A stretch of DNA of 64,000 nt from Lucifuga dentata (GCA_014773175.1 VXCM01000042.1:62001-126000); one strand, 5' to 3'. Shown: positions 1 through 13,372, counted from the stretch's first letter. The notes: generated from the sequence alone by a model not told the origin. Numbers and translations: made by a program.

Positions 1-864
1 AACTGGGGTGTTTAGTAGGTATTATACGGTATTGTAAGCTACACGTACTTGATACTGTTTTTATTTATGCTTGTTCAGCTGATGTATGCATAGCCATGAT
101 CACAAAATAACAATACCCAGAGGGGCAGTCTGAATACAACAACACTTAGGCAGGTACTTTGCTTTATTATGACTCTGACACAGCAATTTAAGAGTCTCAG
201 ATCTCATAGAACAGCACGATTCCTGTTCCACCTAACTCCACAAGCATGTTACGTGCCATTAGCACAGGCCGTCCCTGACATTTTGTTTGTCCATTTGTTT
301 TCGTCAGTCAGGATGACAAAGAATTGTAAATTATATGTGTTTTCCTGCAGTGGCAGTTGGAGATGTGCAGGCAGGCAGTGGGCAGAAACAGACAACCGTG
401 TTACAGAGAGATTACAGTGGCATCTAATTGCAAAAGTGACGAGTGTTCAATATCCCATGAGGGGAAACATCCACTTCAGCACAGAGCACATAATTATACG
501 GTGGTTCATAAGCATGGAGAGATGGAGAATACACTGGGCTTCTCTGTCAGACACGTCTATATCAGGACGCTTTCCTGCCCCCCNAAAAAAAAAAAAAAAA
601 ATTAAAAAATAAATAAATCAACTGACCAACTAATGTACCATAATTAACTACCCATTTTAATTTAATCCAGTGAGTTTTAAAACACACATTGGTAAGTCAC
701 AAATCATTAAGGAGAGTGTTTTTCTTGAAACTGTGATGGATAAAGAATGAACTAATAACCAAGATGACCCAGAGGTATCTCAGCTCTCATCTTACGAGAA
801 TTTAATCAGATCTGGGTCAGAACTGTGATTTTAATAATATGGTGAGAAAAAATGTCTGGTGCAG
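1..864. other. Unique non-coding DNA with one assembly join
   Basis: No gene or known repeat is recognised. An open frame at 169-612 runs through a C-run, a single N at 584 and an A-run, so its end is artificial. The frame has no domain I recognise. Confidence 0.5.
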
Positions 865-914
865 TTCACTCACTGATTCAATTAAAAGTAGTTTTAATTG
901 AATCATTGAGTGAA
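865..914. repeat. Near-perfect hairpin, 23 bp arms
   Basis: The arms at 865-887 and 892-914 are inverted copies with one mismatch, separated by the four bases GTAG. The loop is too short for a usual microRNA precursor. A small palindromic transposon remnant or a cruciform-forming site is possible. Nothing else around it suggests a function. Confidence 0.75.
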
Positions 915-2004
915 TTAAACTAAAACGTGAACACTGCACATCTCAGTGTTAAGTGAATGTCAGGCTGTGAAGAATTTCAGTGTCTTGGTGATAGCTGCCA
1001 GTTGAGCCACTTTCAAAATCATCAAATCGCTGAACTGTTCAGAATAGACCATTTCTTGTCTCGTAATTGTTGGTGTGTCTCCTGTTTGTAGCTACATCAA
1101 AATGGGACATATATAAGTGGCAGAAAAGGGAAGAAAAAAGGAGTCTGGCTAAAGCTTCCTCCTGCATTTATGCTGTGTTTGACTTATTAAAGACGGAATT
1201 TCTGACCTGACTGGGAAAATCAAAGAAAACGGCCTCTCAACTCAGAATTCCTACTCAGAAATGTGGGAAAGGTTCTTCAACTCCGAGTTCGGTATTGACA
1301 TCATTTCAACATGGCTGCTCACATTGTAAACAGTAATTTCTCTATAAATGAATGTTTAGAAGCATTTTCTTTAAATCAATCTGCATGGTAACAGGTTAAA
1401 CATATTAAACTGCCATGCAGTAGCTGTTTTGAAATAGATCACAAATGTTAAAACGTAGCTTCTTGTGGTCCTACAGAGCAAGCAAAATAAAAGTTTTCAT
1501 GGAGGCATCCATGTTGTCTCCAACTTAGTTTAGCTCGTTGCAGCTTCCCAGTTCTGAAGTACAATTACACCATGGAGACTAATTATAAACTCTCCTCAGG
1601 TGCTCCAAGCCCCCAGCCACCTATCTCAGCCAACCATGCCTCTCCATTAAGGCTGATCTGCAGCCTGAGAGGGAAAGTGTGAGGAAAAATAACACACCAA
1701 GACCAACTCACCCCAGTAGGCTATGACATTGTGTATTAATACAGGAATTGTAGGTAAAATTATTAAATCAAAAGTGTCCATGAAACCTTGACCTCAGGGA
1801 TTTATTGCAGGAGAAATCTGAGATGTTTGCTGAATCAGGAGCAGTTTCATATATACAACCGTGTTGAAAATGTTCTCTCAAAAAGAAAAATAATTTTCTT
1901 GCTCATTCATATTGACTAGAATGACACTAGATCATTGATTATTTGTGATTCATATTATTTTGTAAAGTTTCTTTGTTTTTGATCTTTGGAATTTGCCTGT
2001 TTCT
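915..2004. other. Unique DNA, possible decayed element near 1200-1570
   Basis: The stretch around 1230-1325 (CTCAACTCAGAATTC, then CCGAGTTCGGTATTGACATC) resembles a dispersed teleost repeat I have seen before. I cannot define its ends or class. The rest shows no gene signal. Confidence 0.25.
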
Positions 2005-2231
2005 GCAGCTCCTATTACACACCCAGTCGTTTGAGGAGATCTCTCTTTGAACAGCCTCTCCTGAGGTTCCTTCCATTTCCCTTATATCATAAGGTGTTCT
2101 AGGGAGTTTTTACTTGTCTTCTTAGAGAGCTTGGGCTGGGTCGGGAACTGCTAATGTGTGGGCTCAAAGCTCTTTGAGACATTGTACTGTATGTGATATT
2201 GGTCTATACAAATAAACTTGACTTGACTTGA
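2005..2231 (+). mobile_element. Retroposon 3' tail (LINE/SINE type)
   Basis: The segment has the order seen at the 3' end of a common teleost retroposon. It contains GGGAGTTTTTACTTGTCTTC, then AGAGAGCTTGGGCTGGGTC, then CTTTGAGACATTGTACTGTA, and finally a GTCTATACAAATAAA motif followed by a short tandem ACTTG tail. No coding part is present, so this is a 5'-truncated insertion. Its parent family (L2-, Rex- or RTE-like) cannot be fixed by eye. Confidence 0.6.
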
Positions 2232-2867
2232 TTCGTAGTCTGGGATAATGTGGGGATCAGCTCATTTCTCACCATATATAGATTTAAGTTTTTAAACATT
2301 ATTACTGCTATTAATGACCTTTTGTTTTGGGGGGGNGGGGATTCAAAGTTGAGTGTTCAAAAAAACGTCTTTAAGCGCTTTCCTCTCAATGTGTATTGCC
2401 CCCTGGCTGCATGTACAACCATGATTGTACAGAGAAAACCAGTCTTAATTGCACATCGCAGGTTATTGATTTATTCATCTCAGCACCACTACTGAATCCA
2501 CTCAAAGAAGATACCATCTGTTCATTTGTAAGAACACTGCAATCAAAATCTAACCCGAACATGTGACTCAGCTCTGTGATCCTGCACGTGACAGCACAAA
2601 GCGGAGGGTCATCATCTGAAAAGGCTGATAATTCACGCAGTGGTGCTGCTCTTAATGCTTTAATCCATCAATTTGAAATAGCTTGTAAAGAATAATCACA
2701 CATGATTGGAAGCATTTTAATGAGCTTATTGTTCACTGTGCCATAATCTTCCCTCAGTCTAGAAAACTCTTGAGGTGGAAGAAAACACGTAATTACTCAG
2801 ATTAGCTGTGATCAACACATCATGAGGTCAAACAGTTTCATTTGAACGGTGGAGTGAGCTGGCTACA
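2232..2867. other. Unique DNA with G-run and N at 2336
   Basis: A run of G interrupted by one N at 2336 marks an assembly join. The open frame across it is artificial. No gene or repeat is recognised in the remainder. Confidence 0.45.
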
Positions 2868-3447
2868 TAAAGGACCATACTGCCAATTTTGTACGTTTTG
2901 CGCCCAATATACAACCTAAATACACGTAACATTACTGACAACCATTTTTCAAAATATATTACTGGAGCAGTAATTTTTTTTAGAATTTATTTCCTACCTT
3001 CCAGCTTTCTGTTGGTTTTAGTTCATTCCAGTACTTTATTTAAATCAACTTGTAGAGGCTTGAAACGTGCTTGAGATAAGTAATCCATCACAGTGAACAA
3101 GATGTCTATTAATTTTTTGTCGAAGTGACTTTATTTAAGTGATCCAATGCAGTGCTGCATGGAAAGCAATGTATGTCTCTGCCAGGGAATATAGTCCCAG
3201 GAAAAGACGGCTTTTACAGAAAATTTAAAATCGTCTCTTCTACATTCGGATAGACTTATTAGCAAGCAAAACATTACATTTTAATTTGAGTGAACATTTG
3301 ATTTTGAGTGTTTAGGGGATTTGAAAAAATAACAGGAAAAACCAAAATGTGGTTTTACGTTTTGGTAGTTGGTTGTCAGTAATGTAACGTGTATGCGGAT
3401 AATATTTATTGGTCTTAAAAATGTTAAATCGCTGGTATGCTCCTTTA
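2868..3447 (+). mobile_element. Family 1 inverted-repeat element, copy A
   Basis: This is a full-length, non-coding DNA-transposon-like element of about 580 bp. Its left end (2868-2957) and the reverse complement of its right end (about 3360-3447) match over roughly 90 bp. Both contain AAAGG, then CATAC, a CCAATA block and ACATTACTGACAACC. The ends are TA-AAGG and CCTT-TA, so a TA target is likely, as for Tc1/mariner MITEs. The interior is unique and is shared with four more copies at 5434, 39651, 54232 and 55825. No transposase is encoded, so it must have moved in trans if it moved by transposition. Confidence 0.75.
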
Positions 3448-5433
3448 AGCAAAGATGTGTTTGTTAACTCAATGCATCTGATTTTAAACACAACCTGTTA
3501 AAACAATGTAGAGGTGAATTTTAGCTTCATGCATCTTTTCAAGCTTCATTTTCCTGTTAGATCTGACATCTTGGATTTTCTGATTTGAGGAAAACGTGAC
3601 AAGATCCAGACTTTTTGTAAATGAAGATGGAGAGAATTCTTGAGAACCAGACATACATAAATATGAATTGATTCCTTTTTCTCATTGCCATGCAGATGGC
3701 TGCCTCAGAAGACTGATGGGTTTTTTTCTGGCAGTGCTTCAGTTAAGAAATTAGCTTCACTGGCTCAAAAAACACACACATCCACTATTTTGACTTGGAA
3801 TTAATTTCCACAGAATTTCTTTGACTCCTCATCTCAGAAGCTTGTGTGTGTCAGAAACATGAAACGTTCACATTCTAGACTTCAATCTAGGATAAATGCA
3901 ATAGCTTGTTTCTTCCTTTGAGATGCAGAAAAAGTAGATCCATCCATACTACCCACTGGAACAATTCCCCACAGCTTCGCTGTGTTTTTCTTCCTCCATT
4001 AAATCTGCTTAAATTACATCCCCATTAAACTGTGGGGACTAATTAGCTCGAGAAATGATGATGAAACAAAATTCAATTAAATTCCACTCACTTGAATGGA
4101 TGACGACTATAATCAGATTTTTGTAAAGTGGATGAAAAGGAATTGTGGGATCACGTCAGAAATGGTGGCTTATGAAATAAGAAAATGACACACACATTTC
4201 AGCTTCTGTGAGTTGGCAGCATGCTTTTTTCATGATGTTTTGCTCATCATATAAAATCACCTTTACGAGCTGCACGAATCTGTAGACTGATGAAAATCAG
4301 AAATTTAATGTAACAGAATTTAATTAGAAACATTATTTTCTGAAGATGTTTTCAAATCCTTTAATCTACCTCCACATGGGATTATAACTGCTTTGAAAAC
4401 TGTGGTCTTAGGTAGAGAGCTAATCAGCAATGTGGGATCTCTCTCTCTCTCACCCAGTGTGCCCTTCGTGGAAATGAAAGCAACCTTTCTAAAAAGTCGG
4501 CAGTAACGGTGATCATTCAGGTGCCGTGGAGCGTTCTCCAAGCGCCTGGACTCTTCCCACAACCCTCCATCCTTCTGTTCTCCCCCGCCACCCTCCATCT
4601 CTTCGTCTCTATCGGGCCCTCAGACGATTTGTCATGGATCAGATGAGACAATTTGTCATGGATTAGTGCACTTAAATGTCTGTGTGATAGTGGAAGCAGT
4701 CACTGGAAAAGCTTAGGAATCCTATTACACTGCTTTTTATGGCCAGCGAGAGGAGGGGAGGATTGGAGGTTGAATTGGCACTTTATATGGCCTGTGTACC
4801 ATTTCTTTATATTACCTTCATTCATAATCAGAGATTCAGTCAAAGGTGGTGTTCCACTAACCTGGGAGAGTGCAGCCATCGTTGTATTACGTGTATGCTA
4901 TTACTTTTCTCCTTGGTTAGCCACTTGCTGTTTCATACGGGTGTCATTTGCCTTTTGCAAGACATGCACTTTCCCGCCTACCTGCTCATTTTACCGTCTC
5001 GGTGATACATTTCCGTTTGGGAACTGTCGATTTTGACTGCCACTTAAAGCGATAAGTGAGTTACACATTAATAATTATCATCTTTTCCCCTCTTTGTTTT
5101 CTCTTTCTTGGCAAACAGATTGAGATTCACCTGTGGCAGCACTGCTCTGTCATTAGTATTTACTCAGCGGTCGTTCTCGTCACCGCGTGTACTGTGAAGC
5201 TGTGAAGCATTTTCTCTCTGTTTGGCTGAGATTAGATGATAGTAGATTAGATCTCATTCTTTTCCGATGTCAGATAATTGTGTCAGACAGAGTGTACAGG
5301 TGCTATTTATCACAGGTGGCTCATTCAACCAATGCTTTCTTATAAGGAGCAGAGGAAGAAAGAAGAACAACCACTCAGCTTGAGATACATGTCATCCTAC
5401 ATAGTGTGATTTTGTGTTGACACAGATGAAAAT
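3448..5433. other. Unique non-coding DNA
   Basis: No gene is recognised. A short direct repeat of ATTTGTCATGGAT occurs twice at 4629-4661. A short TC run lies at 4440-4450. Open frames at 4320-4598 (minus) and 4653-5036 (plus) have no domain I recognise. Confidence 0.45.
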
Positions 5434-6023
5434 TAAAGGATAATACAGGTGGTTTTTGCACATTTCAGCCCAATAAATACTACCCGCATACATGCACGTT
5501 ACTGCCAACTATTTTCCAAAACATAATACTGGAGCAGTAAATATTAGAATTGTTTTTCCTACCTTCCAGATTGCCATTGGTTTCATTTCATTCCCGTACA
5601 CAATAAAAATCTAACTGTAGAAACTTGAAACATGCTGGAGATACATAATCCATCACAGCGAACCATATGCTGTTATTATTTTAGTCTAAATAACTTAACT
5701 TGACTGAGCCAACAATGAGAAACACGGAAGATATTTATTTCTCTGCCAAGGAATATAATACCAAGAAAAACTGCTTTTACCAGAAAAATTAAAACAGCCA
5801 TAGCTTCTTCTTGCAAACATATGTGTTAGCAAGCGAAACACTTAATTTTAAGGTGGGTATATCACCTGAACATTTGATTTCGAAAGATTGGGGTGTTTGG
5901 CAGGATAAAACAAACTCTAAAATATGGTTTTATATTTTGGGAAATGCTTGGCAGTAATGTATCCTGTTTGCAGGTAGTATTTATTGGGCTCAAAAGTGCA
6001 AAACAACCATTATTTTCCTGTAA
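5434..6023 (+). mobile_element. Family 1 inverted-repeat element, copy B
   Basis: The order of blocks is the same as in copy A. The left end (AAAGGATAATAC, GCCCAATAAATACTACC) and the reverse complement of the right end (GAGCCCAATAAATACTACC) are inverted copies. The interior shares CTGCCAAGGAATATAATACC with the matching block of copy A. Length is about 590 bp. It lies 2 kb from copy A in the same orientation, probably as a separate insertion because the DNA between them is unrelated. Confidence 0.75.
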
Positions 6024-6948
6024 CAATCGGAAGAGAATTGTGATGTGATTGCAGTATGAGACATGTCCATTGACAGCTAATTTAGTGCTCCTTCCCAAAA
6101 ACTTCCTGTGACAAAATCCTGAGTGTCCAAAATTAATGACAAAAATCTCATAACTTGACTGTCGCTACGACGCCGTCTATAAATGTTTGTCTGCATAGAT
6201 TTTAATTTTGTTTCCTGTTGTACCTTTACAAATCACACGGTATTTAGCTCACAATCTAACATGCATCAAACTTACCACAAATCTTGCACAACTCACAAGA
6301 TCACAGTTATCACAAAGTTTATAGAAGTCTTAAGTCTATTTTCAGCATTTTAAATGGTTTCTCTTTATGCTTTTATTTATTCCAGCCCCTTGCAGCAAAT
6401 CCATTTTGTTTATACAAAACAGAGCAGGAGGAAGTTACTACATCACAAACATTACCATCTTTATTCATACAATATCTTATGCAGCTTCTCCATCACCTCT
6501 CGGCCCCTCAAGCCCTTTAGTATCTTCTCGCTGAAGTAAAATGGCTTGCTTATGTTAATAGGGCAGAGAGAGACAGAAGCAGGTAATTGTGATGCAGCAG
6601 AGCTACTTTGCACCATCATTTAGAAGCACTGCAGGGGACGAATGTTGCTCATTGAGTGTTGTTTGCAGAGGACTCACTTTGCTTCAGCAAGTCATTTACC
6701 CAGCAACAATCAAATTAGATTGTTTTAAGCATAAACCTAATTTACTTCTAGAAATGTTTGTTTCTCTACAAATGTTTGCATATCTGTTTTGTTTTGAAAT
6801 GAATTCAGGATGTAAAAGTATCATCACTGAGGAGTTTTCAGCATTTGCAATAGGAACTGACAGCCAACAGAATCAAACAAAAACTTGAGTGTTGACCTCT
6901 GCTGTCTTTTCCATGCTGCTGGTTGTTGCAGAATGCCAAGAGCTAGTG
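6024..6948. other. Unique non-coding DNA
   Basis: No gene, known repeat or notable structure is recognised. Short open frames at 6284-6520 and 6589-6888 have no domain. Confidence 0.4.
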
Positions 6949-6998
6949 TTTTTTTTGTTTGTTTGTTTGTTTTTTTAATTTTTTTTTTTTANGGGGGG
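6949..6998. repeat. (GTTT)n / T-run / N / G-run
   Basis: A T-rich low-complexity tract with GTTT units runs into a T-run, a single N at 6992 and six G. It is an assembly join in low-complexity sequence. Confidence 0.9.
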
Positions 6999-8119
6999 AT
7001 TTCATCTTTTGCCTCTGGTCTAGTTCATTGACATTTTAGCCTCTGAATTATTTATAGTTAAAATCTGTATTTTGACAGCAAAGTTCCCTTTCCTCCCCCC
7101 CTCATATGCGTGCACACACACATACACATAAAAACACATGTTGTCAGAATCCCGCTTCATCTTTGCTCCCTGAGTTTTAGAATTATTTCCACATACCTAA
7201 TAACGTGGGACTCAAGATGCATATATTCAATTTGCTGCCAAGGTGACTTGTTGTGTCAGTTCTGCTCACTGAATCATTCATTCAAACCCTGACAGGGGAA
7301 AAAAATGGATTATAGAGTTTAAAATTAAGGAAACAGAAATCCTCTTGCTTGAATATGTCCCCACTTGTCAAACGAATGATTGAAACTGTGTCTAAATTTT
7401 CCATCTGGGGTGCTCTGTCAGCATTAGCCGAGGTCTATTTGTCTTGTCTGATGTGTCTGGATGAATCTGTGTGGCTGCTGCGCCAAGGCAGCGCCATATT
7501 GTCTTATCACAGCTTTATCTGACAGCAGACTCTAATAATGGAAGTTATTGTGAGATGTCATAGTTAAATGTTCATCAAACCCATACAGAATGAGACACAT
7601 GAGCTAGACAGAGCCAAGCTACCCACATAAACAGATAGGACATCTTATTTTAATTTGCATCAGCCACCATGCAGTGCTTTTTCATATTAAATGTGCCAGT
7701 CACTTCTGCTGTTTGTGGCAAGAATGGCGAAATACTGGTTGGAAATGTAGGTGAACAATTAGTATCCGATGCCCCTGCAATGTATCTTCATTTGCAGCTG
7801 AATCTGCAGCACATGTCAGCTTCACTGAACATGGCTCGACGCCCTCATACTTTCCCGCTCGGGGTCTGTTGGCCAGGAGAGTGAGAGAATGAAGGATGAG
7901 GTGGCACCTGGATGTGTCTGTCTGTAGCCTAATGACCCAGAGGAGCTTATCCTGTCTCTCTCACCTCTACTGTCTGTCTCCTTCTCAGGACGCTTTGTCT
8001 GTCTTTTAGCTGCTCAGCTCATCTATCTGTGGGTCTCGTTTCGGTCTCTTTGTTGTACCTGTAAACTATTCTATATGTCAGCTCTCTCCCCAGAAGCCAA
8101 GCCCTGTGTGTTCTGAACA
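6999..8119. other. Unique non-coding DNA
   Basis: No gene is recognised. A short CACA-rich patch lies at 7114-7138. The frame at 7669-7884 starts in a good ATG context (CCACCATGC) but encodes nothing I recognise and has no partner exon. Confidence 0.4.
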
Positions 8120-8175
8120 ACAACAAAAAAAAAAACAAAAAAAAAAAAAAANAAAAAAAAAAAAAAAACAAAACA
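8120..8175. repeat. Poly(A)-rich tract with N at 8152
   Basis: A-rich low-complexity DNA with a few C interruptions and a single N. No retroposon body precedes it, so it is not evidence of an insertion by itself. Confidence 0.9.
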
Positions 8176-10468
8176 TATTTCTGGTTGCACACTGACAGTT
8201 TTGGGAAATGCTCGTTTACACCAGGAGAATAAACATCAATTCCACATCTGTGTATTTAGTACAGAGATATCTCTTAATTTGTTGTCATATTTGCAAGAAT
8301 TTATTAGTTTTTTTCTTTTTTCTCTCTATTCTAGACAATTCTCACATAGAAGTGCACAGACCTATAGACCTTAAATTCAGAGTTGTAAGCGTTGAGAATT
8401 ATTTGACTTGTTTTAATTTATCGCATTCATGGAGCTATTTTCAGAAACTCTCTCCAGCACACATATTGATATTCAAATCATTGCACGGCAATGTGGCACA
8501 AATGCAAATTAGCAAGTGGTGTCATTGAAATTCATTTTCCAGAATTATGGACCCGATCCAAAACAGTGGAAAACCAAATTTTGCCAATCAGGTGTGGGTA
8601 GAGAAGGGAAAGGTGGGGAATACACAGCACTGTGGTATTGAGAACCTATTTGTGGCTTAACTTACTGATATTTTTTTAAAATAGATTTTCAACAAACATA
8701 GACCTGAAGACTATTAGATCTGATCCCAAATGTGGTTGATCTGAGCAGACACACACAGAAAACACCAACACAATGCATAACGTGTCACAAATTAATGCTC
8801 AGCTTTTTTTTTTTTTTAACTTTTCCATCACATCAGCAAATAAATGCTCCCCTTCACTTCAGTTTGCACTATCTGTCTCAGCTCAAAAGCACATTTTCTT
8901 CTGTGCTGATTATGATGCACCAATATCATCACAGCTGGATCTACTAGGATCCACTTGGCTAAAAAAGATATTGCCACCTAGCAATAGCGTGAACTGTGAA
9001 GAACTCTAGATGTCATTGAGCGAGTTTTGGAGCAGTTTTTACCTACTTTCCATTGAAAAGAATTAGCAACACTGGCTCGGCCATTGTTTTCCTTCCTGCT
9101 TCTCTTCCTGCCAAGCCAGGCTAAACACTTCACAGTTACATCTCTGTATTTAAGGCAGACATTAAATTGAAGTTGATCTCTATCTTCCTCCCATTATGAA
9201 AATAAATGCAGGATCCCAAGGTTTTGTTGTAATATTCCTTTGTCTTGTGGAAACTAAGTAAAGTTGGCAATATTTATTTACAAGGCAACATTATTCAGGT
9301 TGTCAGGCAGGCTGTGTAGGATTTTATTTTTCATCCCACATACTGGAGGTTTTAGATATTATGAGCTACAGAGTTGTTCCAACAAAAAGACCTTTTGACC
9401 TGTTCTCTGTAAGTTTTGTGAGTTGAGTTTAAATGAGGAACTTGTTCAGCCTTCTTCCCTGAAGCCATCAATAAACATATGAGGAAGGCATACATGTGTA
9501 CAAAATAACAGCATTATTGGAACTGACCTCCCCACACGTCATCATTTGGCATCTTTTCCCATTCTTATGGATGCCCATAAACTGCAAGACTGGTGTTTAT
9601 GTTAAATACAAACTGCTAGAACTGTACATGAATCCCTTACTTCATCTTTTATCATACAATTTTTTTAGTCCTTCTGAAGTTGAATCCACATTAAAGACAT
9701 ATGACTTTATGTGAGCCCATATACTGTAGTTTATTAGAATATTTCGGTTCAATCATGGTGCAAAGCTCTTTTAATTCTTTAGTTCCAAGAACATGCTGTA
9801 ACATACTGGGGAACTGTAAAGGTATGTCTGGTATGCAATAGGTGGCTGCAAAGCAAATTGCAGGTTATTGCATGCATACTGTGCAGACAAAGGTGACTGT
9901 AAGAGCAGAAAACATCAATGTTTACATATAACATGTTGTATATTTTTCCAATAAAGGGTTTAATCCAAAGGGACCCAATTGCAGATAGCAATATATGCCA
10001 GTTCTGTACATTTAGGAATCTGTGCACACAGATGAGTTCCAAACACAGGCACAAGAAATCAAAATCCGGACTACTTTTTCCCTTGAGCTTTTTCTTGGCC
10101 TTTACAAATCTCTCACAGATACTTCCACTTCTCCTGCGCACGTTTTCATCTCTTCCCACTGTCTGCTCGACTTCTCTCCAAGAGTTTACTCAAGTTTGTC
10201 TGTCTTTGTACTTTTTTAAAGATGAATTTTAATGTGGGTAATGATGGATGTCTTTGCACAGCCCCTCCACAAACACAGTGTTCATTTTGATTTTCTAGTG
10301 CTTGCAGAGGTGTGCGGATATCCACACGGATCTGCGTGGACAGCTGCTAACGTGAGCAGCAAACAAAATTCATGCCATGGGGAACCCTTGCAGATATACA
10401 TGAATAAACTGGCCTAAACTAACTTAAAAAAATGACTCTAACATCTCCATTGATCAGCTGACCATTCT
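8176..10468. other. Unique non-coding DNA
   Basis: No gene is recognised. A T-run lies at about 8805-8818. Overlapping frames on both strands at 9779-10232 are open but carry no known domain, and no splice-bounded exon stands out. Confidence 0.4.
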
Positions 10469-10666
10469 AGTGGTTTTCAACCCTGGTGATTGAGAACCAC
10501 TGCACTCCTTGTTTTTCATCTCTTCCCTGTACTCATATCTGATTAGCTGAGCTAGCTGTGGTTAGCCAATCAAGATCTGGGAGGCACCAATTCATGATTT
10601 AGTCAGTCAGGTGATGGTAGAGCTGGAAGAGATGAGAAATATGAGGTGTGTTATTGAGAACCACTG
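10469..10666. mobile_element. hAT-like mini-element, ~198 bp
   Basis: The left end reads AGTGGTTTTCAACCCTGG and the right end reads TTGAGAACCACTGG. These are inverted matches to the CAGTGGTTCTCAA terminus of Charlie/MER5-type hAT elements (established knowledge). A third copy of the motif, TGAGAACCACTG, lies just inside the left end at about 10490-10502, making a small hairpin there. No coding capacity remains. I could not see an 8 bp target duplication, so the ends may be eroded. Confidence 0.55.
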
Positions 10667-13335
10667 GACTACTTCTTTTTAGAGGCTTAGCTGACTGAGA
10701 CTTTCTAAAATTGAATTTCATTAATTATTGTTAATGATGTAAGTACAATTTCCTGGAGTAATGATAAATGGTACTTTATTTCACTTCTCTTATGAGCCAT
10801 TTTGGATCTTTTTTTCCAGGCTCCAGTATGTGTCAGTGGTGGTAAGCATGTAATAAAAATCTGCTTAGAGCCAAGCCAATGTGCTCTGTTCTTGTTAGGA
10901 TCAAGAGCTTTGGTTTCCCTCTCAGCAGATGAAGAAGCGCAGCAGCAGTGTGATGTTACACTGAAAAGAGAAAAGAGCACCTCTGGCTCACTTACTGGAT
11001 ATTAGCTTTAGTATTACATTACCTCTCCCTCTGTGTTGTGCTGAATGGAATCCTTGCATACTTTACAACACGAGCCTCCTTCTCTTTTCCATCCAATCAA
11101 AGCATAAATCTCTGATTTAACCTGAATAAAATATTGAAATGTTTTGAGATGTGCATCCGATGGAGTGAACTGCACCTCCATCTATGTTCCTTTACATTCT
11201 TACTCTTTTTTTACTAAATGCGTTTCAGGCAGCGAACAGGTACAAAGAGACAAACCTCGCTCTGTCTCAGCACTCACATTAGTCATAGTCACCAGTTATT
11301 ATTCATTTCCTATCACAGGCACTCATGTCATATTTCCACACCTTCATCTGCTGTCTGATTGCAGGATGGAGCTGCTCACATGCTGGTAGGATGATAATAA
11401 CTCTCAATACATGAGAAGGCATCAGACTTAATAGGAAATATGGCATTAGCAAGAGTTCCTGCTCCTTTGTTGGGATGTGGAGGAGCTATGCTTCCTGTCA
11501 GGAAGTCATGCCAGGCTGGGCTGCTGTGTGGCAGGATCTGTTACTGTAGTGAGGTTATTACAATTTTGGATGATTCACATGAGGGGGCAGGCTGGCAGAC
11601 AGCATCAGTTTTTTTTTCTGAGCTCCTCAACAAATGAGAAATGTCACCCATAGCTGCAGCAGGGGCAGGCTGGAGGGGGTACATATTCAAAGAGCTATAA
11701 CTATTTGTTCCACTGGTGTAATGTAGTTGGCGATGTACACCGGAGGGTAAAGGAATAAAGCATAAGAGTGGTAAAGGAATATTTTGTAAGTGACGAGCAA
11801 AGAAAGAGTGGGCAAAGAAGATGGAAACTTCACAGTCAGGTTCATTAGAGACAGGAAATATGAGTTCTACTTGAGAAATATTTTTTTCTGACAAGTTGCT
11901 CTCTGGCCTGACATTGTGGCATTCAGACTGCCAGAATTTATGGAGCTGTGTGTCTGTGCGTGTAGCTTTTTGTGTATGACATCTGAGCAAATAGGAAACA
12001 TATCATTTCCCGAGGTGAGATAGTGATATCATATTGTCAACTTTAAGCTTTCTGTCTTGAGCTCTTTGATAACTGTTACACAGCTTCCTGTTTCATATAT
12101 CACCGTCTACATACCTTTTCTGACAAGATTTAGCATGTCATTTGCAGATTTTTACCAATTTACTTCTCTCTGGTTTACACTACCCATTAATTTTACTGCA
12201 CTATTATTACACTGCATGTAATAACAGTGCCTTACGTGCAGTGTTATTACATCTTTTCTATTTGTTATTTACAGGGCAAACTTCACAGTGACAAAATGAT
12301 CTCGTCTGCTGTCCTGGTGTGTCAGAGATGCTTCAAAAGACACAGAAATGTGAAAATGAAATTTGTAACAGGTTTGCGAGAGATTATTTCCTTGGAGAAT
12401 TCAGTTTCATTCTGCATTTACATATTCACAAAATACATCTGATACATGCCACAAGGTTGCATGTACGTGGCCGACTAAATGTAGCCAAGGTCACCAAGGA
12501 TGTCATCAACTGGTGAAAAGATTCAGTCTAGATGATCCCCAGCAGGTCAGATTCAATTTGTCTTAGTTTGTGGGTTTGAGCTGGTTTGATCAAATGAAAC
12601 AATGCATGGGCCATATTTTTGTGACATTTAGAGCTGGTTTGCTTACGTTATTTTTAACATAAGATAACAAAATGGTTGCAGATGAAGTAAAGGAGAAATT
12701 AGCAAATCTAAAATTTACCTTGTGACCACAGAAGAGAAGGTGTGAGGTGGTTGATCTACTGACAGCAGTATGTGTGTGTTCTATGTGTTCTGCTGATGGT
12801 GACAGTGCAGAGTTGCACACTCCTTTACCAAAATGAAATTTTGGGTTTGAATAGGCTTGAGCTCACTAAAATATGCTGATTTGGACCTGTTTCAGACTGA
12901 CTCTGTGGGGGACAACCTATTCTGGGAACACTGGGAAAACAGGATTTAGCCAACAAATTAAGAGAAATAACTGGAATTACATCTCTGCATATCACCGTTT
13001 GGTTCTTCTTAACCCGACTGTAAACAATCTCAACCAAGAGACAAAGATGTTATTGAGAATGACACTTGATTCTTTAGTTCTAAGTGTTCCTTAATCATGG
13101 GGGCCATCCTCTTAGGATCAGATAGTCAACAGACTATTGGGTGATAAGTGCTTCAGCTACCACCGCACAGCCGGAATTAGAACAAGATGCCTGGAATTAA
13201 CCTGAGCACCACTTCAGCACTGAATCAATGAAAGGAGATTTTCCTGAGCCAGAGGAGATGAAAACCTCTGCAGTTGTGCCTAACAGATGTTATCCAATAC
13301 AGATGCTGGAGAGAATGGGATCTCTGTGTCTGTAC
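10667..13335. other. Unique non-coding DNA
   Basis: No gene or named repeat is recognised. The frame at 11541-11990 (minus, 149 codons) and several shorter ones have no domain and no repeat of codon pattern that would support coding. Confidence 0.4.
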
Positions 13336-13372
13336 CTCTCTCTCTCTCTCTCTCTCTCACTCTCTCCCTCAA
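13336..13372. repeat. (TC)n microsatellite
   Basis: Twelve or so TC units, then an imperfect continuation. Confidence 0.9.

Noticed and set aside
169..612. 147-codon frame ending in a Lys run
   Set aside because: It crosses a C-run, an N and an A-run, so its end is an assembly artefact.
4629..4661. Short direct repeat ATTTGTCATGGAT
   Set aside because: Two 13-base copies only. This is likely a local duplication without further structure.
8120..8175. Poly(A) as the tail of a processed pseudogene or SINE
   Set aside because: No retroposon or gene-like body and no target duplication were seen next to it.
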